In this document: positions 1 through 6,194 of the stretch, piece after piece | How the letters are laid out: each line of letters begins with the position of its first letter | Position numbering within the stretch: position 1 is the first letter of the stretch | Source: Chitinivibrio sp051745065 | GTDB taxonomy: Bacteria > Fibrobacterota > Chitinivibrionia > Chitinivibrionales > Chitinivibrionaceae | NCBI GenBank assembly: GCA_051745065.1 | Contig: JBNJDQ010000042.1 | Span: 1 to 16,899 of the forward strand | Direction: 5' to 3' | DNA length: 16,899 bases | Position numbers and translations under genes: made by a program | Notes under the pieces: generated by a model | Database searches by the model: none | What the model was told of the DNA's origin: nothing | The model's input: only the letters and a program-made list of their open reading frames with translations

Positions 1-89
1 TCGAAACGGCCTCCCCAATCAAAGATGTCTCATTTGGTCGTATGGGGGCCAAACCCCATGAATGGCTTTTCTTTTCTGCCATGGGAAAA

Positions 90-115
90 GGAACTGCCCC
101 GTCGGTGGCAGTTCC
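90..115. other. Perfect 9-bp inverted repeat (hairpin)
   Basis: GGAACTGCC (90-98) and GGCAGTTCC (107-115) are exact reverse complements around an 8-nt loop. On the minus strand the stem is followed by only four T residues, so it could be a weak terminator for a leftward transcript. There is no clear gene for it to terminate. Confidence 0.35.
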
Positions 116-408
116 GACATATCGGCGTGAGCCGAGTTATATTGGGGCATCAGTACCGCTCCGATTAATTCAAAATATTCGATAATCAGATCCAACTGCG
201 GAATCAAGGATGAATTGCGTCTCTACAGGGTAAATGCATCTGTCCATCCATATCCATTCCCTCCATTCACCATCCATTCATTCATCCGCATTGATCCGGC
301 CACCAGGCCAGGCGGACACGAGGCCGCGCCCCGACACCATGAATCTTTTTCTGCACACCATCGCCCCGTAGGGGTGTTCGAAAGAACATCCTCCCTGTTT
401 CCCACATA

Positions 409-428
409 AGACACGGCATGCCGTGTCT
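409..428. repeat. 20-bp perfect palindrome
   Basis: AGACACGGCATGCCGTGTCT is perfectly self-complementary and is followed by CTAC. Palindromes of this GTAGAGACACGG/CCGTGTCTCTAC type are familiar as dispersed intergenic repeats in many unrelated bacteria, probably MITE- or REP-like. A related GCGTCTCTACAGG string lies near 217-229. It ends about 20 bp before the tandem array. Confidence 0.6.
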
Positions 429-449
429 CTACAGACGATATTATGTAAA

Positions 450-710
450 CTGATTGCATATCACGGGGAACTGATTGCGTATCACCGGAAACTCATTGTG
501 TATCACCGGGAACTGATTGCGTATCACCGGAAACTGATTGTGTATCACCGGGAACTGATTGCGTATCACGGGAAACTCATTGTGTATCACCGGAAACTGA
601 TTGCGTATCACCGGGAACTCATTGTGTATCACCGGGAACTCATTGTGTATCACCGGGAACTCATTGTGTATCACCGGGAACTCATTGTGTATCACCGGGA
701 ACTCATTGTG
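450..710. repeat. 21-bp tandem repeat array, 12 full copies plus a partial
   Basis: Twelve uninterrupted 21-bp units run from 450 to 701, followed by 9 bp of a thirteenth. The shared core is ATTGYGTATCACCGG, flanked by CTS in front and RAA behind. Units vary at four or five positions. The left half mixes a CTG..GC type with a CTC..GT type, partly as 42-bp pairs, while units 9-12 are identical, as expected from recent unequal duplication. There are no spacers, so this is not a CRISPR. Because 21 is a multiple of three, long frames stay open on both strands (seven-residue repeats such as VYHRELI one way and HNEFPVI the other), but nothing suggests these are translated. The unit length is two DNA helical turns, so any bound protein would sit on one face. 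Confidence 0.9.
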
Positions 711-782
711 CGGCACTCCAGGCCGACACGGGACCGCGCTCCCACCATTGATTCGCCCGCGTTTGCAGAGGACGGATGTAAC

Positions 783-812
783 GGCCCGCCTCTATTTGCG
801 CGGGGACGGGCC
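783..812 (-). other. GC-rich hairpin just beyond the arsenic operon
   Basis: GGCCCG (783-788) pairs with CGGGCC (807-812), and CCTC/GGGG extends the stem past a bulged A. It lies a few bases downstream of the last arsenic gene (minus strand), where a terminator is expected. No T-run follows on the minus strand, so intrinsic termination is uncertain. Confidence 0.3.
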
Positions 813-819
813 GAAATGC

Positions 820-1269
820 TTATTTCTCCCGTACGTCTACACCAAGCTCGTTTTCTGCAAAGTCGCGGCAGTACGCTTTGATGCCGTCACGGATCGGTCG
901 AAGTGAGGCCAGAAACTCTTCATCACTGAGATCACCCTGATCATCGTAATCACGGAAACTGCGATGCAGGATTTTCCCGACGGGTTTGGGAAAAACCGGG
1001 CAGGTCTCTTTGGCGTTATCACACACGGTTATGACATAGTCAAACTGCATATCAAGGAACCTGTCCACCTGATCCGATGTATGACCGGAGATATCGATAC
1101 CCTCTTCCGCCATCAGTTTGATCGCCCAGGGGCTGACGGTACCGCTTGCTTTTACGCCGGCACTGTAGACATCTGCCGCATCTTTGGCAAATTTCCGGAT
1201 GAAGGATTCCGCCATATGACTGCGGAAGGAGTTTCCTGTACACATGACCAACACGTTTTTCTTAGACAT
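820..1269 (-). CDS. arsC: Arsenate reductase, thioredoxin-coupled LMW-PTP type
   Basis: A 149-residue protein of the low-molecular-weight phosphatase fold that reduces arsenate to arsenite, which the adjacent ACR3 pump then exports. The phosphatase loop C10-T-G-N-S-F-R16-S is intact. The VCDNAKETCP motif supplies C83 and C90, the pair that in this family relays the disulfide out to thioredoxin. Position 15, often cysteine (CTGNSCRS), is phenylalanine here. The usual acidic DP motif reads FRDY (general-acid Asp kept, Pro lost). I start at the ATG at 1267-1269, which is preceded by AGGTGG at 1273-1278. This start overlaps the end of the exporter gene by 8 bp and puts the catalytic cysteine at residue 10, as in the S. 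aureus pI258 enzyme. An in-frame ATG four codons upstream (1281) is less likely. It is the second arsenate reductase of this operon. Confidence 0.92.
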   Translation of the reverse strand: MSKKNVLVMCTGNSFRSHMAESFIRKFAKDAADVYSAGVKASGTVSPWAIKLMAEEGIDISGHTSDQVDRFLDMQFDYVITVCDNAKETCPVFPKPVGKILHRSFRDYDDQGDLSDEEFLASLRPIRDGIKAYCRDFAENELGVDVREK

Positions 1270-2305
1270 TTTCCACCTCATATCGGTTATTGTTTGAAAA
1301 TCGTACCAGGGAGAGCATGATGGGAACTTCGATCAGCACACCGACCACTGTCGCCAGAGAAGCGCCGGATTCCAGTCCGAAGAGAGCGATTGCTGCTGCA
1401 ACGGCCAGCTCAAAGAAGTTGCTTGCCCCGATCATGGCCGAGGGAGAGACGATGTTATGGGGCAGTTTTGCCGCCCGACCCGCCTTCCAGGTGATGAAGA
1501 AGATGAAATACGTCTGAATGGAGAGGGGCACCGCAATCAGGAGAATATGAAAAGGGTTGCGCAGAATCCGTTCTCCCTGAAAGGCAAAGAGCAGAACCAG
1601 AGTGGTGAGCAGGGCCGTAATGGAGAGGGGTTTCAGGCGTGGCAGAAAGACCGTCCGCAGCCACTCTTCACCGTGGGTACGGGTAAGAATGCGGTTGGTT
1701 GCAAAGCCCGCTGCCAGGGGGATGACCACAAAGGTGACCACGGAGGTGGCCAGGGTTCCCCAGGGTATTGCGATATCGTTGATTCCCAGCAGAAACTGGA
1801 CAATGGGGATAAAGGCGACCAGAATGATCAGATCGTTTGCCGATACCTGGGAGAGGGTGTAGTTGGGATCTCCGTCGGTGAGATAGGACCAGACGAAGAC
1901 CATGGCCGTACAGGGTGCTGCACCCAGAAGAATTGCCCCGGCGATGTATTCCCGGGCCAGTTCCGGGCTGATCCATGCCTGAAAGATATGATTGAAAAAG
2001 ATTGAGGCGAAGAAGAACATGGTGAAGGGCTTTATCAGCCAGTTGGCAATAACCGTAATGCTGAGTCCCTTGGCATAATGCGAGGCTTCACCCACCTTCG
2101 AAAAATCAATCTGCACCATCATGGGGTAGATCATGAGCCACACCAGAATGGCCACGGGAATATTGACGGTATAGAACTCCCAGCTGCTTACCACGGAGAT
2201 CGTATCTTTGGCGACAGCCCCCAGGGCGATGCCTGCGACAATTGCCAGGGCTACCCACACACTGAGGTAGCGCTCAAAAAAATCCATTTTCTTTTCGTTA
2301 CTCAT
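1262..2305 (-). CDS. acr3: ACR3-family arsenite efflux transporter
   Basis: A 347-residue inner-membrane protein with about ten hydrophobic helices, of the ACR3 (BART superfamily) arsenite exporters. It pumps arsenite out using the proton-motive force. The family signature GAAPCTAMVFVWSYLTDGD is present, with C132 at the conserved cysteine of helix 4. GASNFFELAVA carries E299 at the conserved glutamate of helix 9. Length is normal for bacterial ACR3. The ATG at 2303-2305 overlaps the stop of the upstream fusion gene by 8 bp and has an AAAGGAGA ribosome-binding site about 2313-2320. The stop in turn overlaps the start of the downstream arsC by 8 bp, so the three genes look translationally coupled. 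Confidence 0.95.
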   Translation of the reverse strand: MSNEKKMDFFERYLSVWVALAIVAGIALGAVAKDTISVVSSWEFYTVNIPVAILVWLMIYPMMVQIDFSKVGEASHYAKGLSITVIANWLIKPFTMFFFASIFFNHIFQAWISPELAREYIAGAILLGAAPCTAMVFVWSYLTDGDPNYTLSQVSANDLIILVAFIPIVQFLLGINDIAIPWGTLATSVVTFVVIPLAAGFATNRILTRTHGEEWLRTVFLPRLKPLSITALLTTLVLLFAFQGERILRNPFHILLIAVPLSIQTYFIFFITWKAGRAAKLPHNIVSPSAMIGASNFFELAVAAAIALFGLESGASLATVVGVLIEVPIMLSLVRFSNNNRYEVENV

Positions 2306-3086
2306 TACGTGTCTCCTTTACAGGGGTTAACTCTTCCAGAAGTAATTTTACCTTTTCTTCGATCTGATCACGGACCCGGCGAAATACCTGTTCCCGTTCT
2401 TTCGGGCTTCCCTTTGCCTTTGCGGGATCCTCAAAGGGCATTTGAATGCGCCTTCGGGCAAAGGGAAACAGGTAGGGGCAGTCTTTTTCCGCCGTGGAAC
2501 AGACGAAGATAACCAGACTGATATTTAATTTACCCAGAAAAGAGCGTGAACTCTTGGGGTAAAGGCCATCCAGAGGTATGCCCTTCTCCTCCATGACTTT
2601 TACGGCAAGGGGGTGGATTTCATCTGCCGGCGATGTTCCTGCACTGTATGCGCGGAAAGGCAGATCGCCGGAAAGGGTGTTGAAGAAAGCCTCTGCCATC
2701 TGACTGCGGCAGGAGTTTCCCGTGCAGAGAAAGAGCAGGGCTTCTTCTTTCGGTGCCGGATTGCCGCAGGCGATCTCCCGGGTCGCGAGGAGATCCTTTG
2801 TGATTTTTGAAAGAGGGGCGATGCTTTGTTTGACAACCTCCGTCCTGAGGCAGTAATGAGGCCGCCCGGTATCTTTGAGGGTTGTTTCTATCCAGCCGGC
2901 TTCTTTCAGCGCTTTCAGATGCTGATTTACCGTTCCGCGGCTGAGAGGGATGCGTGAAAAAATCTCCCCGGGAATGCAGCAGTCCTGCGAGGAGAGAATC
3001 CGCAGAATTTCTATGCGCGCCGGATGTCCCAGAAGACGGGCTGCATCAGCGCCGCTCTGAACTGTTTCTGAAAAGGATTCTTCCAT
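2298..3086 (-). CDS. ArsR repressor fused to arsenate reductase (ArsR-ArsC)
   Basis: A 262-residue two-domain protein. Residues about 9-100 are an ArsR/SmtB-type winged helix: ARLLGHPARIEILRIL, then a C36-C37 pair, then the recognition-helix region SRGTVNQHLKALKEAGWIE. Residues about 116-250 are an LMW-PTP-type arsenate reductase with a complete set of residues: C121-TGNS-C126-R127-S, C196 and C203 in VCSTAEKDCP, and FEDPA (D220). One polypeptide can therefore plausibly sense arsenite, repress the operon and reduce arsenate. ArsR-ArsC fusions are known in other bacteria. I start at the ATG at 3084-3086, which has GGAGG at 3091-3095. The 27 extra in-frame codons upstream would run through the promoter. 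Likely autoregulated. Confidence 0.9.
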   Translation of the reverse strand: MEESFSETVQSGADAARLLGHPARIEILRILSSQDCCIPGEIFSRIPLSRGTVNQHLKALKEAGWIETTLKDTGRPHYCLRTEVVKQSIAPLSKITKDLLATREIACGNPAPKEEALLFLCTGNSCRSQMAEAFFNTLSGDLPFRAYSAGTSPADEIHPLAVKVMEEKGIPLDGLYPKSSRSFLGKLNISLVIFVCSTAEKDCPYLFPFARRRIQMPFEDPAKAKGSPKEREQVFRRVRDQIEEKVKLLLEELTPVKETRNE

Positions 3087-3120
3087 CGGGCCTCCATTGG
3101 TTTTGTACGCCTGTGTAGTA

Positions 3121-3148
3121 AATATACATCGGGGGAGTTGTATTGCAA
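3121..3148 (-). promoter_or_regulatory. Promoter of the arsenic operon
   Basis: On the minus strand TTGCAA (3143-3148) is followed after 16 nt by TATATT (3121-3126), about 35 bp before the fusion gene's start codon. This is a good sigma-70-type match. An ArsR operator would be expected over or next to it, but I could not pick out a clear inverted repeat. Confidence 0.6.
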
Positions 3149-3167
3149 CATAATTATGAGTTTCCAC

Positions 3168-3198
3168 AAAAAAAGGCCTGCTGAAAACTCAGCAGGCC
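3168..3198 (-). terminator. Rho-independent terminator
   Basis: A perfect 10-bp stem, GGCCTGCTGA (3175-3184) and TCAGCAGGCC (3189-3198), with a 4-nt loop. Read on the minus strand it is followed by seven T residues. It sits 29 bp past the stop of the beta-barrel remnant and isolates that gene from the arsenic promoter just beyond it. Confidence 0.88.
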
Positions 3199-3226
3199 GT
3201 GCATAGATCTGATCAGGATACGGGGC

Positions 3227-3751
3227 TTAGAAATCGATGCCGTACCCAACCATGGCACCAAAGGCACCATTTTTGGCATCAACATCAAAATCTGTATCGT
3301 TTACTTCTGTCAGGCCAAGGGTATAACGAAGGTCGAGGAGGATCTTTCCGGAACCCGCAGGAATACCAAGACCGCCACCCATGGCAATACCAAAATCAAC
3401 AGCCTTAATATCATCTTTAATGTCTGTATCGGTCTCATCGCCATCATTATCAGTAACTACTTCTGATGCCACGTTGATTCCCAGAGCGGGAGCGAAGCAA
3501 CGAATCTGCCTCCGGCACAATGGGAGCGCGCCAAAAATACCCTGACCCTGAACACACTGCGGCGCCAGCTGTGCAGGGGCGCTTGCGACCCGAGAAGCGG
3601 CTGCCGCAGGAAGTGAAGGGGAAGGAGGTTTTGGCCGCCCGCTGAAAGCGGAAAGGGTTCCCGGCAGGGTGCACATCTCCGTGCCCGAAGAGTGAGGCAA
3701 CAGTGCATTCAGGCAACCATAGCATGAAAGAAAGGCATAACATATTTTCAT
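3227..3751 (-). pseudogene. Outer-membrane beta-barrel protein, probable 5'-damaged remnant
   Basis: Only the last 85 or so residues (about 3229-3485) look like a real protein. They resemble the C-terminal strands of an OmpA/porin-like beta-barrel: PALGINVASE, an acidic loop (DNDGDETDTDIKDD), VDFGIAMGGGLGIP, ILLDLRYTLGL, and a terminal GAFGAMVGYGIDF ending in the phenylalanine expected for outer-membrane insertion. The preceding 90 residues in the same frame are Pro/Ala/Ser/Cys-rich, show no barrel pattern and look like chance read-through. Barrels of this type are usually about 180-220 residues with a clear signal peptide. The junction FAPALGINV, where FAGPALGINV would be usual, suggests decay rather than a clean fusion. 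A strong terminator follows the stop. It could also be an intact but unusual small protein starting at 3751. Confidence 0.5.
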
Positions 3752-3779
3752 GGGAAAACTATTCAGAACCGGAGCATGT

Positions 3780-5027
3780 GTGGAACTCTTTGTATCACTT
3801 CGCTATCTCAGAGGCAGAAAGATGGGCTTTGTCTCCCTGATCACGAACATCTCGATTCTCGGGGTGATTCTGGGCACCATGGTGCTTATTGCCGCCCTGT
3901 CCATTTCCAACGGGTTCCATGCGGAAGTGAAAAGCAAGATTGTCGGCACCATGCCCCACGGGCAGATTCGGCGGTTCTTTTATCGTCCCATCATGAAGTA
4001 TGATTCCCTTGCACGCATTGTTGCGGCTGATCGGCGTGTTGCGGCGGTGTCTCCCGCTATCGAGGGAAAGTCTGTTATAGAATACCGCAATGCCAAGTAC
4101 GATGTTCCCCCCATTCAGGACGGCGTGAAGGTGTTTGCCGTGGTTGATTCCCTGGAGTCACAGGTGACGGATATTGATTCCGCCGTGGTACGGGGTGAGT
4201 GGCGTCTGGACAGCACTGTCTCCTACAGGGATCGCAAAAACCCCTCCATCGTGATCGGAAAAGGTCTGGCCAAAAACTTCGGCGTGGGCCTGAAGGATGA
4301 GGTCATTCTCATGAGTTCCACGGGCGAAACCGCCATGGGCAGCATTACTCCCAAGATGGTGCGTTTTACCGTGGCGGGAATCTTCAGCACGGGAATGTAT
4401 GAGTATGACCGCCTTTTTACGTACATTTCTCTGGAGGCGGGGCAGAAGCTCTATAATATGGAGGGTGTGCAGCTGATAAACTTTCGCTGTACAAATATCA
4501 ACGATGCCACCGCGGCGGCGCAGGATATCAATGAACGTCTGGGCCATGAGTTTAAACATAATGACTGGGAGAGCCGCAATCGCTCACTGTTTCAGTGGAT
4601 GAAGGTGGAAAAGCGGGTGATTCTGATTGTGATCTCCCTGATAATGGTGGTGGCTGCGTTTAATATCGCCTCCTCCCTTATTATGATGATTATGGAAAAG
4701 CGTCGGGAGATCGGTATTCTGCGCAGCATGGGGGCGACCCGCGGTGCCATTATCCGCATATTTCTTTTCAACGGCGGGATCATCGGGCTTATCGGTTCCA
4801 CCGTGGGGACGGTTTTCGGGGTTGCGCTTTGTCTGCTGCAGCAGCGCTACGAATGGATCACCCTGCCCGGTGATGTATATTTTGTAAATGTTCTGCCCGT
4901 GCTGATTAAGCCGGCGGATGTCGTGGCGATATATATTGCGGCCAATGCACTCTGCCTGCTTGCTTCACTCTACCCGGCCATGCAGGCGTCAAAGATGATT
5001 CCCGCCCAGGCCATGAGGATTGACTGA
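3780..5027 (+). CDS. lolC: Lipoprotein-releasing ABC transporter permease (LolC/LolE family)
   Basis: An inner-membrane permease that, with the LolD ATPase encoded next, extracts mature lipoproteins from the inner membrane for transfer to the outer membrane. It has one N-terminal membrane helix (FVSLITNISILGVILGTMVL), a periplasmic MacB-like domain of about 230 residues, and a C-terminal FtsX domain with three helices. The EKRREIGILRSMGATRGAI motif is the coupling helix typical of the family. I prefer the GTG at 3780 (415 residues): GGAG lies at 3771-3774, and the protein then begins ELFVSLRYLRGRK as family members do. The ATG at 3750 would add ten unlike residues. Only one permease is encoded, so the complex may be a homodimer of the LolF type. 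The stop overlaps lolD by one base. Confidence 0.87.
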   Translation: MELFVSLRYLRGRKMGFVSLITNISILGVILGTMVLIAALSISNGFHAEVKSKIVGTMPHGQIRRFFYRPIMKYDSLARIVAADRRVAAVSPAIEGKSVIEYRNAKYDVPPIQDGVKVFAVVDSLESQVTDIDSAVVRGEWRLDSTVSYRDRKNPSIVIGKGLAKNFGVGLKDEVILMSSTGETAMGSITPKMVRFTVAGIFSTGMYEYDRLFTYISLEAGQKLYNMEGVQLINFRCTNINDATAAAQDINERLGHEFKHNDWESRNRSLFQWMKVEKRVILIVISLIMVVAAFNIASSLIMMIMEKRREIGILRSMGATRGAIIRIFLFNGGIIGLIGSTVGTVFGVALCLLQQRYEWITLPGDVYFVNVLPVLIKPADVVAIYIAANALCLLASLYPAMQASKMIPAQAMRID

Positions 5028-5704
5028 TGATTATTGTAAAGGATCTGCATAAAAAATTCAAAGAGCGCGACTCCTGGCTCCATGTGCTGCAGGGGGTGGA
5101 CTTTACCGTGGAGAAGGGCGCCCGGGTTGCCGTCATGGGAGCTTCGGGATCGGGCAAAACCACCCTTATGCAGATCATGGGCGGCCTGGACCGGCCCACG
5201 GCGGGACAGGTCTTGATTGACCATAGTTCCATAGAGCAGCTCAGCGAACGGGAGACCTCTCTCTTTCGCAATAGAAAGCTGGGCTTTGTCTTTCAGTTTC
5301 ATCATCTTTTAACCGATTTCCGGGCAGCCGAAAATATATGTATTCCCGGATTGATGGCGGGGATGAAGAAGGCCGACGCCCTTGTCCGGGCACGGCAGCT
5401 GATGGAGATGACCGGCATTACCGCACGGGATGACCATTATCCGGCCGAGCTGTCCGGCGGTGAAAAGCAGCGCGTGGCCCTGGCCCGGGCGCTTTTTAAC
5501 AGCCCCGCCGTTGTCCTTGCGGATGAACCGACGGGGAATCTTGACCGGGAAACCACAGAACAGTTTCTGCGCCTTATTGCGCGGCTCAACAACGAAAATA
5601 ATCAGACCTTTGTTATAGCAACCCACGATCCGACAGTGGCCCGGGCCATGGATTACTGTCTGATCCTGGAAAAGGGAACGATCAGAAAAGAGGTACTACA
5701 ATGA
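5027..5704 (+). CDS. lolD: Lipoprotein-releasing system ATP-binding protein LolD
   Basis: A 225-residue ABC ATPase that powers the LolC/E-type permease encoded just upstream. Motifs in order: Walker A GASGSGKT (38-45), Q-loop Gln90, signature LSGGEKQ (142-148), Walker B VVLADEP (162-168) with D-loop TGNLD, and switch His200 in IATHD. All catalytic residues are present and the length is normal. MacB/FtsE-type ATPases look similar, so the Lol assignment rests on pairing with the permease and on the diderm context. The start overlaps lolC's stop and its own stop overlaps mcsA (ATGA), indicating coupled translation. Confidence 0.9.
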   Translation: MIIVKDLHKKFKERDSWLHVLQGVDFTVEKGARVAVMGASGSGKTTLMQIMGGLDRPTAGQVLIDHSSIEQLSERETSLFRNRKLGFVFQFHHLLTDFRAAENICIPGLMAGMKKADALVRARQLMEMTGITARDDHYPAELSGGEKQRVALARALFNSPAVVLADEPTGNLDRETTEQFLRLIARLNNENNQTFVIATHDPTVARAMDYCLILEKGTIRKEVLQ

Positions 5705-6192
5705 AGATGTGTGACTCCTGCGGAGAAAATCCGGCAAGCATACTGCTCACTCAGATAGAAGGAGACACTTCCAGAACAAAGCATATCTGCTTTGACTGCG
5801 CAGAGAAAATGGGCCTCAACATAGATCAGGCACCGGAAGAAGATGATTTTGACGAGACTTTGTCTGCAGAAGATGATTATGCGGAAAAAAAGACACCTCC
5901 TCAGCGGGTGTGCCCCCTCTGCGGGACCACGGAGAAATCCTTTACCGAAACCTGGCAGGCCGGCTGCAGCGAATGCTACAACACCTTTGAGCCGATCATC
6001 GCAGAGCGGCTCAGTGTGGAAAAGGGGGATACCTTTTACCACGGAAAAAACTATACCCACGGCAGCGGTCACGGTTCGTACACGGCGGTTGAATCTTTGC
6101 GGCGCGAGCTTGACCGGGCGGTACGAACTCAGAAGTATGAACTGGCGGCGCTTTTGCGGGACCGCATAAACCGAATGGAAGCGGGCAGATAA
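5701..6192 (+). CDS. mcsA: McsA-like zinc-binding protein with C-terminal UVR domain
   Basis: A 163-residue cytoplasmic protein. Four CxxC pairs (C4/C7, C30/C33, C71/C74, C89/C92) form two zinc-binding modules. They are separated by an acidic linker (about 44-62), and a C-terminal UvrB/UvrC-like helical hairpin spans about 128-160. This is the full McsA layout. In Bacillus, McsA binds and activates the arginine kinase McsB, which tags proteins for the ClpC-ClpP protease. All eight cysteines are kept, so this half of the pair looks functional. It overlaps lolD by 4 bp (ATGA) and ends 2 bp before the mcsB-like gene. No ctsR or clpC is within the window. Confidence 0.88.
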   Translation: MKMCDSCGENPASILLTQIEGDTSRTKHICFDCAEKMGLNIDQAPEEDDFDETLSAEDDYAEKKTPPQRVCPLCGTTEKSFTETWQAGCSECYNTFEPIIAERLSVEKGDTFYHGKNYTHGSGHGSYTAVESLRRELDRAVRTQKYELAALLRDRINRMEAGR

Positions 6193-6194
6193 CA

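Larger units (their letters stand above)
1..819. other. Gene-free, repeat-rich intergenic stretch
   Basis: I find no convincing gene here. The open frames present are short, overlap each other on both strands and mostly result from low-complexity repeats. The stretch contains a 9-bp hairpin at 90-115, CCAT-rich low-complexity sequence at about 243-290, a 20-bp palindrome at 409-428, the 21-bp tandem array at 450-701, an imperfect direct repeat on both sides of the array, and a GC-rich hairpin at 783-812 just beyond the last arsenic gene. The density of repeats with no coding signal suggests an accumulation site for non-coding repeats at the edge of the arsenic operon. Confidence 0.6.

Noticed and set aside
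19..207. A 62-residue minus-strand frame near the left edge
   Set aside because: It has no family resemblance and no clear ribosome-binding site, and a perfect hairpin (90-115) lies inside it.
450..710. CRISPR array
   Set aside because: The units abut directly with no unique spacers, and no cas gene is in the window.
423..906. Open frames of about 150, 100 and 90 codons crossing the 21-bp array on both strands
   Set aside because: They stay open only because the repeat unit is a multiple of three and lacks stop codons in those frames. They lack a convincing ribosome-binding site and a recognisable domain, and they overlap each other.
1457..2005. Long plus-strand frames opposite acr3
   Set aside because: They lie antisense to a well-conserved transporter gene, and their Gly/Asp/Gln-rich translation is typical of shadow frames.
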